A stretch of DNA of 64,000 nt from Anabaena sp051781005 (GCF_051781005.1 NZ_JBPWOA010000033.1:137774-201773), one strand, 5' to 3'. Counted from the first letter of the stretch, positions 1 to 9,625 are shown. Program-made: numbers and translations. The notes: generated by a model not told the origin, from the letters alone.

Positions 1-1287
1 AAACAAGTCATTAAACTTGTTATTAATTATACTAGATGCGCTATCTATTTTTTCAGCTTGAATTAATTTCAGTTCTTCATCAATAATTGATTCATAGTAA
101 TTTTCAGATATAAAGTAAGCTGAAATACGATCTGGATCAATCCAACTTTTACTACTGACAATGCTTTCTACTGCTTCTCTTTCATCACCAACTTTATTTG
201 TACCCACTTGGTGAGCATATAAAAGATTGTTGAAAGATGAGAGAATATAAGGACTATGAGTAGTAATAATTATTTGATTATTATTAATATTTGCTAATAA
301 ACCAATTAATTCTACAATATCACTTTGGGTTTCAGGATAAAGATGTGCTTCTGGTTCTTCAAAAACCATAAATACACTCGTTTCATCTAAAATATATCTA
401 AATATCAGCAAAAGAATCCAGACTGATTCTTGTTGTCCTGAAGAAGCATATTGTAATTTGACATATTTTTCATTATTAATATAAATTCTCTCTTTATCAA
501 GATCAACATTAAATCTATATTCACCTTTAAGGATTTTTCTTAATAAATCTGATAAATCAGAACCTGGATTAAAAGCAATATTTTTGTTTTTAATGAGAGT
601 GTTTAAATCATCTGTAAAATAAGATTTTAATAAATTAATTCTCTCGACAAAAGATTTTGTAAAGTAGTCTAAAGTATCTGGGTTTTTGATATCTTGGACT
701 TGTTCAGTCAATGTAGACATCAAACTTCTACCAGCAGGAATAAATACAGGGTAGTGCTTTTCTTCAAAAATATGATCTATGTGCGATTTAAAATTTCTAA
801 ACCGTAATCTTTTGTCTGATTCAATTTCTCGTAATTCTTCTAAGGACTTAAATTTATTCTGTTGTTCTTTGGATATTATTTTGTAATTTAAAATTTCTAT
901 AACCAGCAAATTTAATTCATTTTCCAGTGTCGGACTTAATTTGATATCTAGATTATCTTCAGATTTAGAAATTGTTATATGTTTTTCACTTGAATATTGA
1001 TATTGTAATCTAAATTGTTCACAATCTGGATTCAGTCCAAAATATTGGACGAAATTGAATTTTATAAAGTTTAACAATGCATAATATATACGATGTTCTG
1101 GCAAATACTCTAGATTGTCGGCATAGATATGATTCAGAATTGCGTCTTTAATAGACTTAAATATAAAAATTGATTTACTAATTGTACTTTTACCGCTTGC
1201 TTGGGGACCAATTAATAGCATTACATCTGTGACATCAGCCTCAAATTTTTTTACAGGTCCAAAATTTTCTATAGAGATTCTTTGCAT
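1..1287 (-). CDS. AAA family ATPase (RecF/OLD-like), partial at window edge
   Basis: The reading frame runs off the left edge, so only the first 429 residues are visible. It opens with MQRISIENFG and carries a Walker A motif GPQASGKST at about residues 27-35. Further on are an ABC-type signature (YASSGQQES, around residue 280), a Walker B with two acids (VFMVFEEPEAHLYP, around 300-313) and an H-loop (IITTHSPYIL, around 340). This order is that of the SMC/RecF/OLD-type ATPases encoded next to nucleases or in phage-defence loci. The missing C-terminus could hold a TOPRIM nuclease or nothing more. There is no partner on the right, where psb34 is divergent. Specific function unknown; the ATPase family is secure. 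Confidence 0.85.
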   Translation of the reverse strand, partial: MQRISIENFGPVKKFEADVTDVMLLIGPQASGKSTISKSIFIFKSIKDAILNHIYADNLEYLPEHRIYYALLNFIKFNFVQYFGLNPDCEQFRLQYQYSSEKHITISKSEDNLDIKLSPTLENELNLLVIEILNYKIISKEQQNKFKSLEELREIESDKRLRFRNFKSHIDHIFEEKHYPVFIPAGRSLMSTLTEQVQDIKNPDTLDYFTKSFVERINLLKSYFTDDLNTLIKNKNIAFNPGSDLSDLLRKILKGEYRFNVDLDKERIYINNEKYVKLQYASSGQQESVWILLLIFRYILDETSVFMVFEEPEAHLYPETQSDIVELIGLLANINNNQIIITTHSPYILSSFNNLLYAHQVGTNKVGDEREAVESIVSSKSWIDPDRISAYFISENYYESIIDEELKLIQAEKIDSASSIINNKFNDLF

Positions 1288-1641
1288 AATTCTGATGTTT
1301 CGTTTTAGATTCAAAAACAAATTACTATTAACAGTGTAGCAAAATATATTTTGTATATGTTTATTCGGTTATTCGTGTTACTAACAATTGTACCCAATTA
1401 GGAATAAATTCTATTCCTGAGAACTAAAAATCAGTTAATTGTCAGTTAGAAAGTGTATGGATAAAATCTAGCAAGAGGTACTAGTGATTACAAGCAAATC
1501 CATATTTTGTTTATTATGTCAATGCGTAAATTCTACTAAAATATAATTTTTTGATCTTAAATGTAAAGATTTATATAATAAAATGAAAATAAACTATAAT
1601 ATAGTCAACACTCAATAAAAAAGATAAGAAGGAATCACTTC
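1288..1641. other. AT-rich divergent intergenic region
   Basis: This 354-bp spacer separates the leftward ATPase gene from the rightward psb34 and must hold both promoters. It is very AT-rich. I see no convincing operator or palindrome, and no small reading frame with a ribosome site. The last 20 bases contain AAGAAGGAA, a good ribosome-binding site for psb34. Confidence 0.5.
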
Positions 1642-1821
1642 ATGCCCTATACAAACGAAGAAGGCGGACTGATAAACAATTTTGCTCGTGAACCTAAGGT
1701 TTATGAAGCCGAACCTCCTACACCCACTCAACAGCGTAACTATGTTGTTTTAGGACTTGCTGCTGCGCTTTTGGTTGGTGGTGTGATTTTTGTCGCCTTC
1801 TCTGTTTCTCACGTTGGTTAA
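1642..1821 (+). CDS. psb34: Psb34-type photosystem II small protein (Ssl1498 family)
   Basis: This 59-residue protein starts MPYTNEEGGLINNFAREP and continues YEAEPPTPTQQRNY, followed by one hydrophobic helix at about residues 34-54. The acidic-aromatic N-terminus plus a single C-terminal transmembrane helix is the pattern of the Ssl1498 family, a thylakoid light-harvesting-like family whose members were described as Psb34, bound to photosystem II assembly intermediates. The start is supported by AAGAAGGAA about 9 bases upstream. It stands alone, with a weak hairpin about 40 bp after the stop. The identification rests on recalled sequence similarity of the N-terminal half. Confidence 0.82.
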   Translation: MPYTNEEGGLINNFAREPKVYEAEPPTPTQQRNYVVLGLAAALLVGGVIFVAFSVSHVG

Positions 1822-1859
1822 TCTCAAAATATTTTAATAAAATTTAATTTTTCAGAATT

Positions 1860-1893
1860 TCAGGTTCCAATCTCAGGAGGAGCCTGATTTTCT
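1860..1893 (+). terminator. Possible terminator after psb34
   Basis: TCAGGtTCC at 1860-1868 can pair with GGAgCCTGA at 1879-1887, with one internal mismatch, and a T-rich run follows. The stem is modest, so this is a tentative intrinsic terminator. Confidence 0.4.
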
Positions 1894-2080
1894 AATTTTT
1901 TGCTAAAATTAAAAAGAATATCTAAGTATAATTAGACACTAGCTAATCCTTCAAGTTTGGAAAAGTCGATTTATCCTGAGCAGAAAAACATTTACTTGAA
2001 AATCAGAATATAAGATTTTTCAGTTATGTTTATTTGACTGACTTGAGAATGTATACTGTATTTCGGCTGTTTTAGCCACT

Positions 2081-4237
2081 ATGAGCGTGAATGAAACTTT
2101 ACCTACAGATATTTTTGCTTGGAATCGGCAGGTATATCAACGCCTAAAATTTGCCCTGAGTATTGGTTTACGACGGCAGATATTTTTTGCTGTATGTGAT
2201 GACTTACACTTAAGAAATCAAGTAGCTACTCGGTTACATTCTACCTTGGCTTATCCCGTGGGGCAAGTGCTATATCAGCCAACAGAAACAAGGGGAATTA
2301 GTACTCCAGCTTATCCACGGTTAGTCACATTGCGGTTGAATTTAAATGATCCTAATCCTATAGCGCAGATAAATCAATGGTTAGCTAATTATCCTCCACC
2401 GATTGTGGGAGAATCAAAAGACACACCTGGTCGCCCCTTACCAATACCCGCATTTCAGATTGTCGGAGTGGAACTGCTCACTAAACAATCAGTAGCGGTA
2501 CAACGTTTATTTTTACATTATCTCCGATTAAGCGAACAATATTTTTCTACCCAAGAATCCAGTCCGTTTCTAGAATCTAGTCTGCTGTTTTGGGTTCCGC
2601 GTCCTTGGTTATCTGCTATTCAGCAATCAGCACCCAAGTTTTGGCATGGTCGAACTGGTGTGTTTATCTTTGCTGGAGAACCGACACCAACAATAGATAA
2701 TCGGGCTTATACAGAAAATTTCTCTAGTTTGAGAAGTGTAGATTTAGGAAATCTTGAGAAATCAATTATTGATGAATCAATCGCTTCAGAAGAATTGACA
2801 GAAAATCTTATTCAAGAGTTTAAGTTTACTGAAGATGATGATTTCTTGGGAGAGAAACATAAAAATATAGAACATCCATTACATGGTATATCAATAGACA
2901 AAATTGAGATTCCTAAACTCTCATCTTTCTTGCATATTAGCGATGAATTAATATCGTTAGTTAAAGAAACATTGAATACCGATATTCCTGAAGATGCGGA
3001 TGAAAATTTGCAACCGCAGCAACTTCTCTGGGAAATTGAAAAATTACAAATCCAGCAAGCTGCTGGGCAAGAAATAGCGGTAGCTTATCATAATTTAGGA
3101 AATTTATATCGCCTTCGCATTGAGCAAGGAAAGTCAAGTCTAGAAAATTTAATGGTGGCAATTATTGCCTATCAGGAAGCAGTCAGTTATGACGACAATT
3201 CACCACAACTCCCAGATACTTTAAATGATTTGGGTACGTTGTACTGGATGCTGCACCGCACACCTGGTAATAGTGCAGAAGGAAAAACTTATATAGAACA
3301 GGGAATAGAATTTTATCAGTTAGCAATAAAACTAATTACACCTGATAGCCAACCGGATATTTATGCTCGTGTGCAGAATAATTTAGCCACAGCTTACGGA
3401 GATTTAGCGCGATTTTCTAACCCTGTGGAAAATTGGCAACAGGCGGTTACAGCTTATGGTGAAGCACTTCTCTACCGAACAGAGGAAATTGATCCTATTA
3501 AATATGCTGCTTGTCAGAATAATTTAGGGACTGCTTACTGGCATTTGGGACAACATAGTCAACCGGTGGAACATCTCAAAAAAGCGATCGCAGCTTATAA
3601 TCTAGCACTTGTATATTATAAACCCAGTGATGAGCCGCTCAAGTATGGCATGATTCAAAATAATATCGGCACTGCTTATTGGAATTTATCTCAATATGAA
3701 CAACCATTGGATAACTTACAATTAGCAGTTGATTTCTACCGTGAAGCCCTTAAATATCGTACTCCTGCTAATGTTCCTAATGCCTGTGCAGCTACTCGCA
3801 ATAATCTTGGTACTGCCTATTGGCATATAGCAAATCTACCACAAGTCACTAAAGACATTCGCCAAAGTTTTTTGAAATTATGCGTCAAAACTTATGAAGA
3901 GACTCTGAGTATATCAGATTCTGTAGATCGTAAAAATTTAAGTTTTGATTTATTGGCAACGCAAAATAATTTGGGACTAGCTCATTATCAATTAGTCACA
4001 GATCCGTCTTTTAATGGTGACAAAAAAATACTTTCTCAGCATTTAGAAGCATCTTTAGAAAATCATGTCCAAGCATTAAATGCCTTGACTCAAAACACGG
4101 AAGCTTATCAAACGACTTTTACCCACATAGTGAAAATAATTCGCACTTTCCATGATCAATTAGGTATTCAAGGACAAAATTTGGCTTTATCTAAGGTTCC
4201 GGGTAATTTAATTCCTGAAATTTTACCTAAGTTATAA
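2081..4237 (+). CDS. Large tetratricopeptide repeat protein
   Basis: This 718-residue soluble protein has no signal peptide. The first ~250 residues (from MSVNETLPTDIFAWNRQVYQRLKF) form a conserved-looking domain I cannot name. An acidic linker follows. From about residue 330 to 640 there are degenerate TPR units marked by a recurring NNLGTAYW element (A..NNLGTAYWHL, QNNIGTAYWNL, RNNLGTAYWHI). TPR arrays act as protein-binding scaffolds, so a partner or assembly role is likely, but nothing shows which. It is transcribed alone. An architecture search would show whether the N-terminal domain is a degenerate P-loop; I see no intact Walker A. Confidence 0.8.
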   Translation: MSVNETLPTDIFAWNRQVYQRLKFALSIGLRRQIFFAVCDDLHLRNQVATRLHSTLAYPVGQVLYQPTETRGISTPAYPRLVTLRLNLNDPNPIAQINQWLANYPPPIVGESKDTPGRPLPIPAFQIVGVELLTKQSVAVQRLFLHYLRLSEQYFSTQESSPFLESSLLFWVPRPWLSAIQQSAPKFWHGRTGVFIFAGEPTPTIDNRAYTENFSSLRSVDLGNLEKSIIDESIASEELTENLIQEFKFTEDDDFLGEKHKNIEHPLHGISIDKIEIPKLSSFLHISDELISLVKETLNTDIPEDADENLQPQQLLWEIEKLQIQQAAGQEIAVAYHNLGNLYRLRIEQGKSSLENLMVAIIAYQEAVSYDDNSPQLPDTLNDLGTLYWMLHRTPGNSAEGKTYIEQGIEFYQLAIKLITPDSQPDIYARVQNNLATAYGDLARFSNPVENWQQAVTAYGEALLYRTEEIDPIKYAACQNNLGTAYWHLGQHSQPVEHLKKAIAAYNLALVYYKPSDEPLKYGMIQNNIGTAYWNLSQYEQPLDNLQLAVDFYREALKYRTPANVPNACAATRNNLGTAYWHIANLPQVTKDIRQSFLKLCVKTYEETLSISDSVDRKNLSFDLLATQNNLGLAHYQLVTDPSFNGDKKILSQHLEASLENHVQALNALTQNTEAYQTTFTHIVKIIRTFHDQLGIQGQNLALSKVPGNLIPEILPKL

Positions 4238-4277
4238 AAGAACTGATACTCTTTTAGAACCAACAGAATATGGATTA

Positions 4278-4340
4278 AATGAACCGCGAAGAAGCGTTCG
4301 CGGTAGCGTTGCGAAGCAAAGGACGCGAAGAAAGAAGGAA
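4278..4340. repeat. GCGAAG-rich interspersed repeat
   Basis: The stretch after the TPR gene is rich in short palindromic words (CGCGAAGAAGCG, TTCGCGGTAGCG, TTGCGAAGC, GGACGCGAAGAA). It looks like the small interspersed repeats common in Nostoc-group genomes. It is noncoding. Confidence 0.5.
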
Positions 4341-4455
4341 GAAGATAGGTAATCTTATACTGGGAAGTCCCTAAGTTGATTGGTAGTTATTGGCTAAAAG
4401 TGTAACAATCGGTAAAATTACCGCAAGGGGTTTTCAAAGGCTGAAAAAGTCTTTT

Positions 4456-4479
4456 GTTCCCTGTTCCCTGTTCCCTGTT
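4456..4479. repeat. Heptamer tandem repeat (GTTCCCT)3
   Basis: Three tandem copies of GTTCCCT lie just before the ABC transporter start. This is an STRR-type short tandem repeat. It is read as coding if the upstream in-frame ATG at 4454 is used, which argues against that start. Confidence 0.75.
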
Positions 4480-4498
4480 TAATTACTACCCCAGACCT

Positions 4499-6352
4499 AT
4501 GAAAGAAACTATCCTAGAGGTTCGCAATCTACAAGTTGAATTTTCCGGTGATGGCAGTAAAGTTAAGGCTGTGGATGGTATCAGCTTTGATTTGCATCGA
4601 GGTGAGACTCTAGGAATAGTGGGAGAGTCTGGAAGTGGTAAATCAGTTACGGCTTTGGCTGTGATGGGTTTGTTGCAGTATCCCGGTAGAGTTGGTGAGG
4701 GAGAAATCTGGTTTCGTCCCCAGGAAAATGCCCAACCTCTGGATTTATTGGCTTTACCTGCTAAGGAGATGCAGCTGTACCGGGGTGGTGACATTGCGAT
4801 GATTTTCCAAGAACCGATGAGTTCACTCAATCCGGTTTATGATATTGGGTTTCAGATGACAGAAGCAATTATGCGTCATCAAAATGTGAGTGCAGCTGAG
4901 GCTAAGAGAATTGCGATCGCAGGTCTGCAAGAAGTTAAACTTTTACCTAGTGATGAAGATATCCAGCAGCAGTGTCTTGATCATCAGTCATCTCCACCCA
5001 ATAGCTTCCAACTAGCGCAGTTGGTGAAAGAACAAAAAGCCGCGATGCTGGAACGCTATCCCCATCAGTTGTCTGGTGGTCAGTTACAACGGGTAATGAT
5101 TGCAATGGCAATTTCTTGTAACCCATCATTGTTAATTGCTGATGAACCAACCACAGCCTTAGATGTGACGGTACAGGCGACAATTCTGGAATTGCTGCAA
5201 GAATTACAACAAAGTCGCAATATGGCTATGATTTTTATCAGCCATGACTTGGGGTTAATTTCGGAAATCACTGACCAAGTAGCGGTGATGTATAAAGGTA
5301 AAATTGTCGAATCCGGTGCGGCAGAACAAATTTTTACGAATCCCCAACATCCTTATACAAAGGGGCTTGTGGCCTGTCGTCCTTCTCTTAACCGTCGTCC
5401 CCAAAAACTGCTGACTGTTTCTGACTATATGAGTGCAAAGGAGGATGAATTTGGACAGGTGGTAATTTATCCCCAAGAACCAGCACAACCACCAGATATC
5501 AGCAGCGAAGAAATTAACGCCAGATTGGCCAATCTCAGTACTCAAGATCCCCTTTTAAAAATTCGCAATCTGAAAGTTGGTTTCCCACTTCGGGGTGTAT
5601 TTGGTGGGACAAAACGCTACAGTATGGCCGTGAATGAGGTTTCTTTTGATGTTTATCCAGGTGAAACTCTGGGATTGGTGGGAGAATCTGGTTGTGGTAA
5701 AACTACTTTGGGTAGAAGTTTGCTGAGATTAATCGAACCGATGAGCGGTAAAATTATTTTTGATGGACAAAATATAACTACTCTCAAAGGAAAACCGTTG
5801 CAAAAATTGCGACGGGAAATGCAAATAGTTTTCCAAAACCCGTTTAGTTCTCTTAACCCCCGGATGAAAATTGGTGAAGCGGTGATGGAACCGTTGTTGA
5901 TTCATTCTGTGGGTAAGTCTCAGTCACAGCGACGGGAAAGGGCTGTGGAACTGTTAGAAAGGGTGGGATTGGGTGCAGATGATATGAAACGCTATCCCCA
6001 TCAGTTTTCTGGTGGTCAACGTCAACGGGTTTGTATTGCCCGATCTTTGGCTTTAAATCCTAAGTTTATTATCTGTGATGAGTCGGTTTCGGCATTGGAT
6101 GTGTCGGTACAAGCCCAGGTATTAAATTTGTTAAAAGAATTACAGCATGATTTTAACTTGACGTATATTTTTATTTCCCATGATTTAAGTGTGGTGAAAT
6201 TTATGAGCGATCGCATTTTGGTGATGAATCAAGGGAAAATTGTCGAAGAAGGTACAGCAGAAAGTCTCAACCGCGAACCAAAAGAAGAATACACACAGAA
6301 GTTAATTGCAGCAATTCCTACAGGTAGTTCAGAGAGAATGAGAAAGAAGTAG
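4499..6352 (+). CDS. Oligopeptide/dipeptide ABC transporter ATPase, fused DppD-DppF type
   Basis: This 617-residue protein holds two full nucleotide-binding domains that energise peptide (or glutathione/nickel-type) uptake at the inner membrane. The first half has Walker A GESGSGKS (about 41-48), Q-loop FQEPMSSLNP, signature LSGGQLQRV and Walker B LLIADEPTTALD. The second has GESGCGKTT (about 394-402), FQNPFSSLNPR, FSGGQRQRV and FIICDESVSALD. The second Walker B reads DES instead of the usual DEP. An in-frame ATG at 4454 exists, but it translates a tandem repeat, so MKETILEVRNLQVEF at 4499 is preferred. No permease or binding-protein gene is adjacent, so it is an orphan ATPase whose partners must lie elsewhere. 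Confidence 0.93.
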   Translation: MKETILEVRNLQVEFSGDGSKVKAVDGISFDLHRGETLGIVGESGSGKSVTALAVMGLLQYPGRVGEGEIWFRPQENAQPLDLLALPAKEMQLYRGGDIAMIFQEPMSSLNPVYDIGFQMTEAIMRHQNVSAAEAKRIAIAGLQEVKLLPSDEDIQQQCLDHQSSPPNSFQLAQLVKEQKAAMLERYPHQLSGGQLQRVMIAMAISCNPSLLIADEPTTALDVTVQATILELLQELQQSRNMAMIFISHDLGLISEITDQVAVMYKGKIVESGAAEQIFTNPQHPYTKGLVACRPSLNRRPQKLLTVSDYMSAKEDEFGQVVIYPQEPAQPPDISSEEINARLANLSTQDPLLKIRNLKVGFPLRGVFGGTKRYSMAVNEVSFDVYPGETLGLVGESGCGKTTLGRSLLRLIEPMSGKIIFDGQNITTLKGKPLQKLRREMQIVFQNPFSSLNPRMKIGEAVMEPLLIHSVGKSQSQRRERAVELLERVGLGADDMKRYPHQFSGGQRQRVCIARSLALNPKFIICDESVSALDVSVQAQVLNLLKELQHDFNLTYIFISHDLSVVKFMSDRILVMNQGKIVEEGTAESLNREPKEEYTQKLIAAIPTGSSERMRKK

Positions 6353-6457
6353 AAGTCAGGGAGCAGGGAGCAGGGGGAAAGAGAATTTTTGGATTTCTGC
6401 ACAAACAATTTATATCGCAAGTGATTAGGCGGACATGATATGACTCCTGACTCCTTC

Positions 6458-7900
6458 TCATTTAACATCAGTGTAAAGATAAGCCCTAATATATTGATGA
6501 TTGCGAATAATTTCCGCAGATTGTTCAGCTGCACTAGCGAAGTTTTGACTATAAACACCATGACCATCTATTCCGTCTAAAGTCATCCAAGCATAAGCTA
6601 TTTGATAAAGTTCGCTTTTGTCTAATAAATGTTCAAGCAGAGGTTGTTGGTCAGGTAGAGTTTTTCTATTTAACAAATTATTTTTATCAGCGAGAATTAC
6701 CACTTTTTCATCATACAATTTCTGAGCTACTTCAATTTGCATATCTGGATTTCCTAAAATTTCCTCATCAGAAATATTAGGGTCAAATCTATCTCTAGAA
6801 ATTTGGAAAGCACCATAAAACTTACTATTTGGTCGGTGTTCTTGCCAATTACCACCACTAGATTCTGTAGCTGATATAGCAATTAAAAAAATAGCAACTT
6901 CTTGACGAAGAGTACCTTGTTTAACTTTTTCAAGAATTTGTTTAGCAAAATCAATTTTAATCGTACCATCAATAATTACACCAGCTTTTTGAGCTTTTTT
7001 AGCGGGGATAACATCTTGAGATAAATTCTGAGAAGAATTAAAGTTTATTTTTTTGGATAAGTTTTCCTCACTATTTATATAAGCAACAGGAACTAGTTTT
7101 TTATCTACTCTATTTTTCACACTAATTGCCACTACAAAAGCCAGCAATATGCAAATTAATAAACTAAATTTTTGTGTGAAAATAAAATGAATTTTATCAC
7201 CTTGGAGGTTGAACCAGTTGTTTTTATAAAATAGTAATTTTTTTAATTTCCAACTTCTTTTAGAATGAACTGGTTTAACATCCTTTAGCATTCCTTTTCC
7301 TGCTAATTTCTTTAACAGAAATTGTATATCTTCGCTGTTAACCTTGTATTTAGCAGCGATGGTTTTTGGTGGTAATTTACCTAACTGTAAAAGTATATCT
7401 TTTTGATAAGGGCTGATTTGAAGATAGGCTAAACTATTTGGGTGTTCCATACGCAAGAGCCAATAACCATTTGGATTCCATATCCACTGCACTGCGGATT
7501 TAAGTAGAGGCCAACGGTTAGGTTTTGTGGAATATTCTCGCAGTACATAAGCTCTTTTATTCTCTGTTTTGTGAATTCCTAAAACTCCCAAAGCCACTAA
7601 TTTTTCTAATAGCTTGATCACAAAATCAGGGTGAATTTCTTTCCCAAATTGCTGTTGACACTTTTCCTGTACCTGTCTGACTGTCAATTTTCCATTAAAC
7701 AGCTTGAGAGCGTAACCTTCTATGAATGAAAATGGAAACCTCTGTCTGGTTTTAATTCCTTGTAAAAGTATTGGTGAAAACCCGCTTACCCCTTGCTCAG
7801 ATTCAGGTACAGAGATTATTTTCCAGTGAGATACCAGATTTGGACACACTAAACTCTGATCATTACGTGTATTAACAGGTGATAGTTTGACTGGGTTCAT
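6458..7900 (-). CDS. Membrane protein with PqqD-like N-terminus and lysozyme-like C-terminus
   Basis: This 480-residue protein has an unusual layout. Residues ~60-115 (FSFIEGYALKLFNGKLTVRQV and following) look like a PqqD-like/winged helix unit. A second similar unit lies around 165-220 (SPYQKDILLQLGKLPPKTIA). One transmembrane helix spans about 243-262. The C-terminal ~150 residues resemble a lysozyme/transglycosylase fold: ISATESSGGNW with a candidate catalytic Glu at residue 346, then YGAFQISRDRF, like the G-x-x-Q-I-s motif of SLT enzymes. The topology would put the glycosidase-like part outside and the winged-helix parts in the cytoplasm. A role in peptidoglycan remodelling or export is inference. 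It is monocistronic, with no RiPP precursor seen nearby. Confidence 0.6.
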   Translation of the reverse strand: MNPVKLSPVNTRNDQSLVCPNLVSHWKIISVPESEQGVSGFSPILLQGIKTRQRFPFSFIEGYALKLFNGKLTVRQVQEKCQQQFGKEIHPDFVIKLLEKLVALGVLGIHKTENKRAYVLREYSTKPNRWPLLKSAVQWIWNPNGYWLLRMEHPNSLAYLQISPYQKDILLQLGKLPPKTIAAKYKVNSEDIQFLLKKLAGKGMLKDVKPVHSKRSWKLKKLLFYKNNWFNLQGDKIHFIFTQKFSLLICILLAFVVAISVKNRVDKKLVPVAYINSEENLSKKINFNSSQNLSQDVIPAKKAQKAGVIIDGTIKIDFAKQILEKVKQGTLRQEVAIFLIAISATESSGGNWQEHRPNSKFYGAFQISRDRFDPNISDEEILGNPDMQIEVAQKLYDEKVVILADKNNLLNRKTLPDQQPLLEHLLDKSELYQIAYAWMTLDGIDGHGVYSQNFASAAEQSAEIIRNHQYIRAYLYTDVK

Positions 7901-7998
7901 GTGCTAAAAAGATATCAAGGTTCTGCTGTACCCACATCAATTTAGTGACTAAGGGTTGTTGTCATATTATACCAGTAGATACGACTGAACTTTACAAA

Positions 7999-8105
7999 TA
8001 CAGCGGATTTCGCTGTTGGGAGGTACATACCTAGCGGGCAAGATGCCCGCACCACAAGAGTTTCATTATTCAAGTTTGTATCTCATTTAAATGAAATCCG
8101 CTGTA
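7999..8105. repeat. Small element with 13-bp terminal inverted repeats
   Basis: TACAGCGGATTTC at 7999-8011 is exactly inverted at 8093-8105, enclosing about 80 bp of noncoding DNA. Inside is a perfect 7-bp hairpin (GCGGGCA-aga-TGCCCGC, 8034-8050) followed by CACCACAAG. The whole looks like a MITE-like or interspersed repeat unit. No clear target-site duplication is seen. The inner hairpin plus CACCACAAG recurs near 29003 and 34181. Confidence 0.6.
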
Positions 8106-8358
8106 TCATCCAAGCGATCGCACAAAAAATCTTATCACCTATACCGACCGAAAAGCGATCGCTGTATTGTTGCAGATATCTCATACCAAAAACTATATCT
8201 AAAATATAAATTTTGATTTCAAGATTTTGACATATAAGCTAATTTTATAAACTCTTATTTTCAGCATAAATCAAGTTTGTAAAACCTACAACTCAATTAA
8301 TAACAGTAATTACTAAATTAAGCTAAAATAAAAAAAATAGCAAAATCCTAGCCAGTAT
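8106..8358. other. AT-rich intergenic region with HIP1-like sites
   Basis: With the repeat element before it, this makes a 458-bp gap between the divergent genes at 7900 and 8359. It contains GCGATCGC octamers and AT-rich DNA. No gene or operator is recognisable. Confidence 0.4.
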
Positions 8359-8853
8359 ATGGTTACATCAATACAAGCAACAATTCAAACTCTATACGAC
8401 CAAGATTATTACCTGTGGCTGAGAACAACCATTAACCAACTTCGCACAGGACAGTTTTCTGCTGTTGATTTAGAGAATTTATTAGAAGAATTAGAAACTA
8501 TGGGTAGAAGTGAAAAGCGAGCAATTAAAAGTTTATTACTTAAACTGCTTGAACATCTTCTAAAACTCAAATGTTGGGATAGTGAAAGAGAACGTAATCA
8601 AGGATCTTGGAAAAGAGAAATTAGGGCTTTTCGTACACAGATAAAAGATGAACTCAAAGATAGTCCTAGTTTAAAACCTTACATTTTAGAGATATTCGAC
8701 CAATGTTATCAAGAAGCCAGAAAATTAGTAAGCGATAGCTCTCAACTTTCTATTGACAAATTCCCTCTTATACCCATTGGTTCTTTAGAACAAATTTTAG
8801 ATGAAAACTGGTTTCCTGAATATAGCTGCAATCATCACGGTAAAGCCGACTAA
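8359..8853 (+). CDS. DUF29 family protein
   Basis: This 164-residue protein has the classic DUF29 opening: LYDQDYYLWLRTTINQLRTG, then DLENLLEELETMGRSEKRAIKSLL and LLKLLEHLLKLKCW. DUF29 proteins are small helical cyanobacterial proteins of unknown function, usually in many copies per genome. A second DUF29 gene lies 770 bp downstream, with a membrane protein gene between them, all on the same strand. Family assignment is firm; function is unknown. Confidence 0.92.
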   Translation: MVTSIQATIQTLYDQDYYLWLRTTINQLRTGQFSAVDLENLLEELETMGRSEKRAIKSLLLKLLEHLLKLKCWDSERERNQGSWKREIRAFRTQIKDELKDSPSLKPYILEIFDQCYQEARKLVSDSSQLSIDKFPLIPIGSLEQILDENWFPEYSCNHHGKAD

Positions 8854-8894
8854 AATAGATACTTAACTCACGCTTACTCAAGGAGTATCTAGCG

Positions 8895-9557
8895 GTGCAG
8901 CCAGATTTAGTAGGTTTAGAAATCAGCAAAGGGGAACTGAGACGTTTAACAGGCTTTGATACTGAAGACGTTTTTAGACCCTCAATTATGGCAGACAAGG
9001 AAAAGCGTATGGGCTTTTTCTTCAACGAAGGCTTGGTAGCTTTGGCACTTACGCCGATTATTGTCGGCTTTATTTATGCTTTTATAATTTTGCCCACATT
9101 GGGATCTTCCACTAAATTGGGGATTATTTTACTGATTATTGTACCTATTGGGGTGGTTGTGGGGCGATCGCTCTGGCGGCGAAAAACCTGTCCCCATGCA
9201 CTGACAATACTTTTAGATGAAGTTGATAAATATCACACCGTAGTTCAAGCTATAGATATCAATGATCAACTCGCCACCTCTGGCAACTCCCAAAGTAGCA
9301 TTAGCGACCGAGAACAAGTAATATCTGCACTCCAATTAATTAGAGAAGATTTAGTTCGCGCCTTAAAAAGTGAACGTATTTTGCGCGATAATAAAAAACT
9401 GCTTCTTAACAACCAAGAGTTACTAGTCAATAACTTAGCCAATTTGCAAGCCTTACAAGTTAGCTCTCAAGCTGGTGAATACGCACGACTCCTAAATGAG
9501 TCATTACAGATTGCGTTAGATGTGCAAGCGGAAATCAGAAAACTCAGAAAAGTGTAA
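8895..9557 (+). CDS. Conserved two-helix membrane protein of unknown function
   Basis: This 220-residue protein uses a GTG start with AAGGAG about 9 bases before it. After ~45 soluble residues come two transmembrane helices (about 47-68 and 74-92), then RRKTCPHALTILLDEVDKYH, and a long helical, probably coiled-coil C-terminus rich in leucine, asparagine and glutamine (about 135-220). This suggests a membrane-anchored oligomer with a cytoplasmic coiled coil. It sits between two DUF29 genes. I do not recognise the family by name. Confidence 0.75.
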   Translation: MQPDLVGLEISKGELRRLTGFDTEDVFRPSIMADKEKRMGFFFNEGLVALALTPIIVGFIYAFIILPTLGSSTKLGIILLIIVPIGVVVGRSLWRRKTCPHALTILLDEVDKYHTVVQAIDINDQLATSGNSQSSISDREQVISALQLIREDLVRALKSERILRDNKKLLLNNQELLVNNLANLQALQVSSQAGEYARLLNESLQIALDVQAEIRKLRKV

Positions 9558-9625
9558 TCATAAATTTATTCCCCAAAATTCAATGCTTAAATCTTAATCT
9601 GTCTATTCAATCAGGAGAGTCCTAA

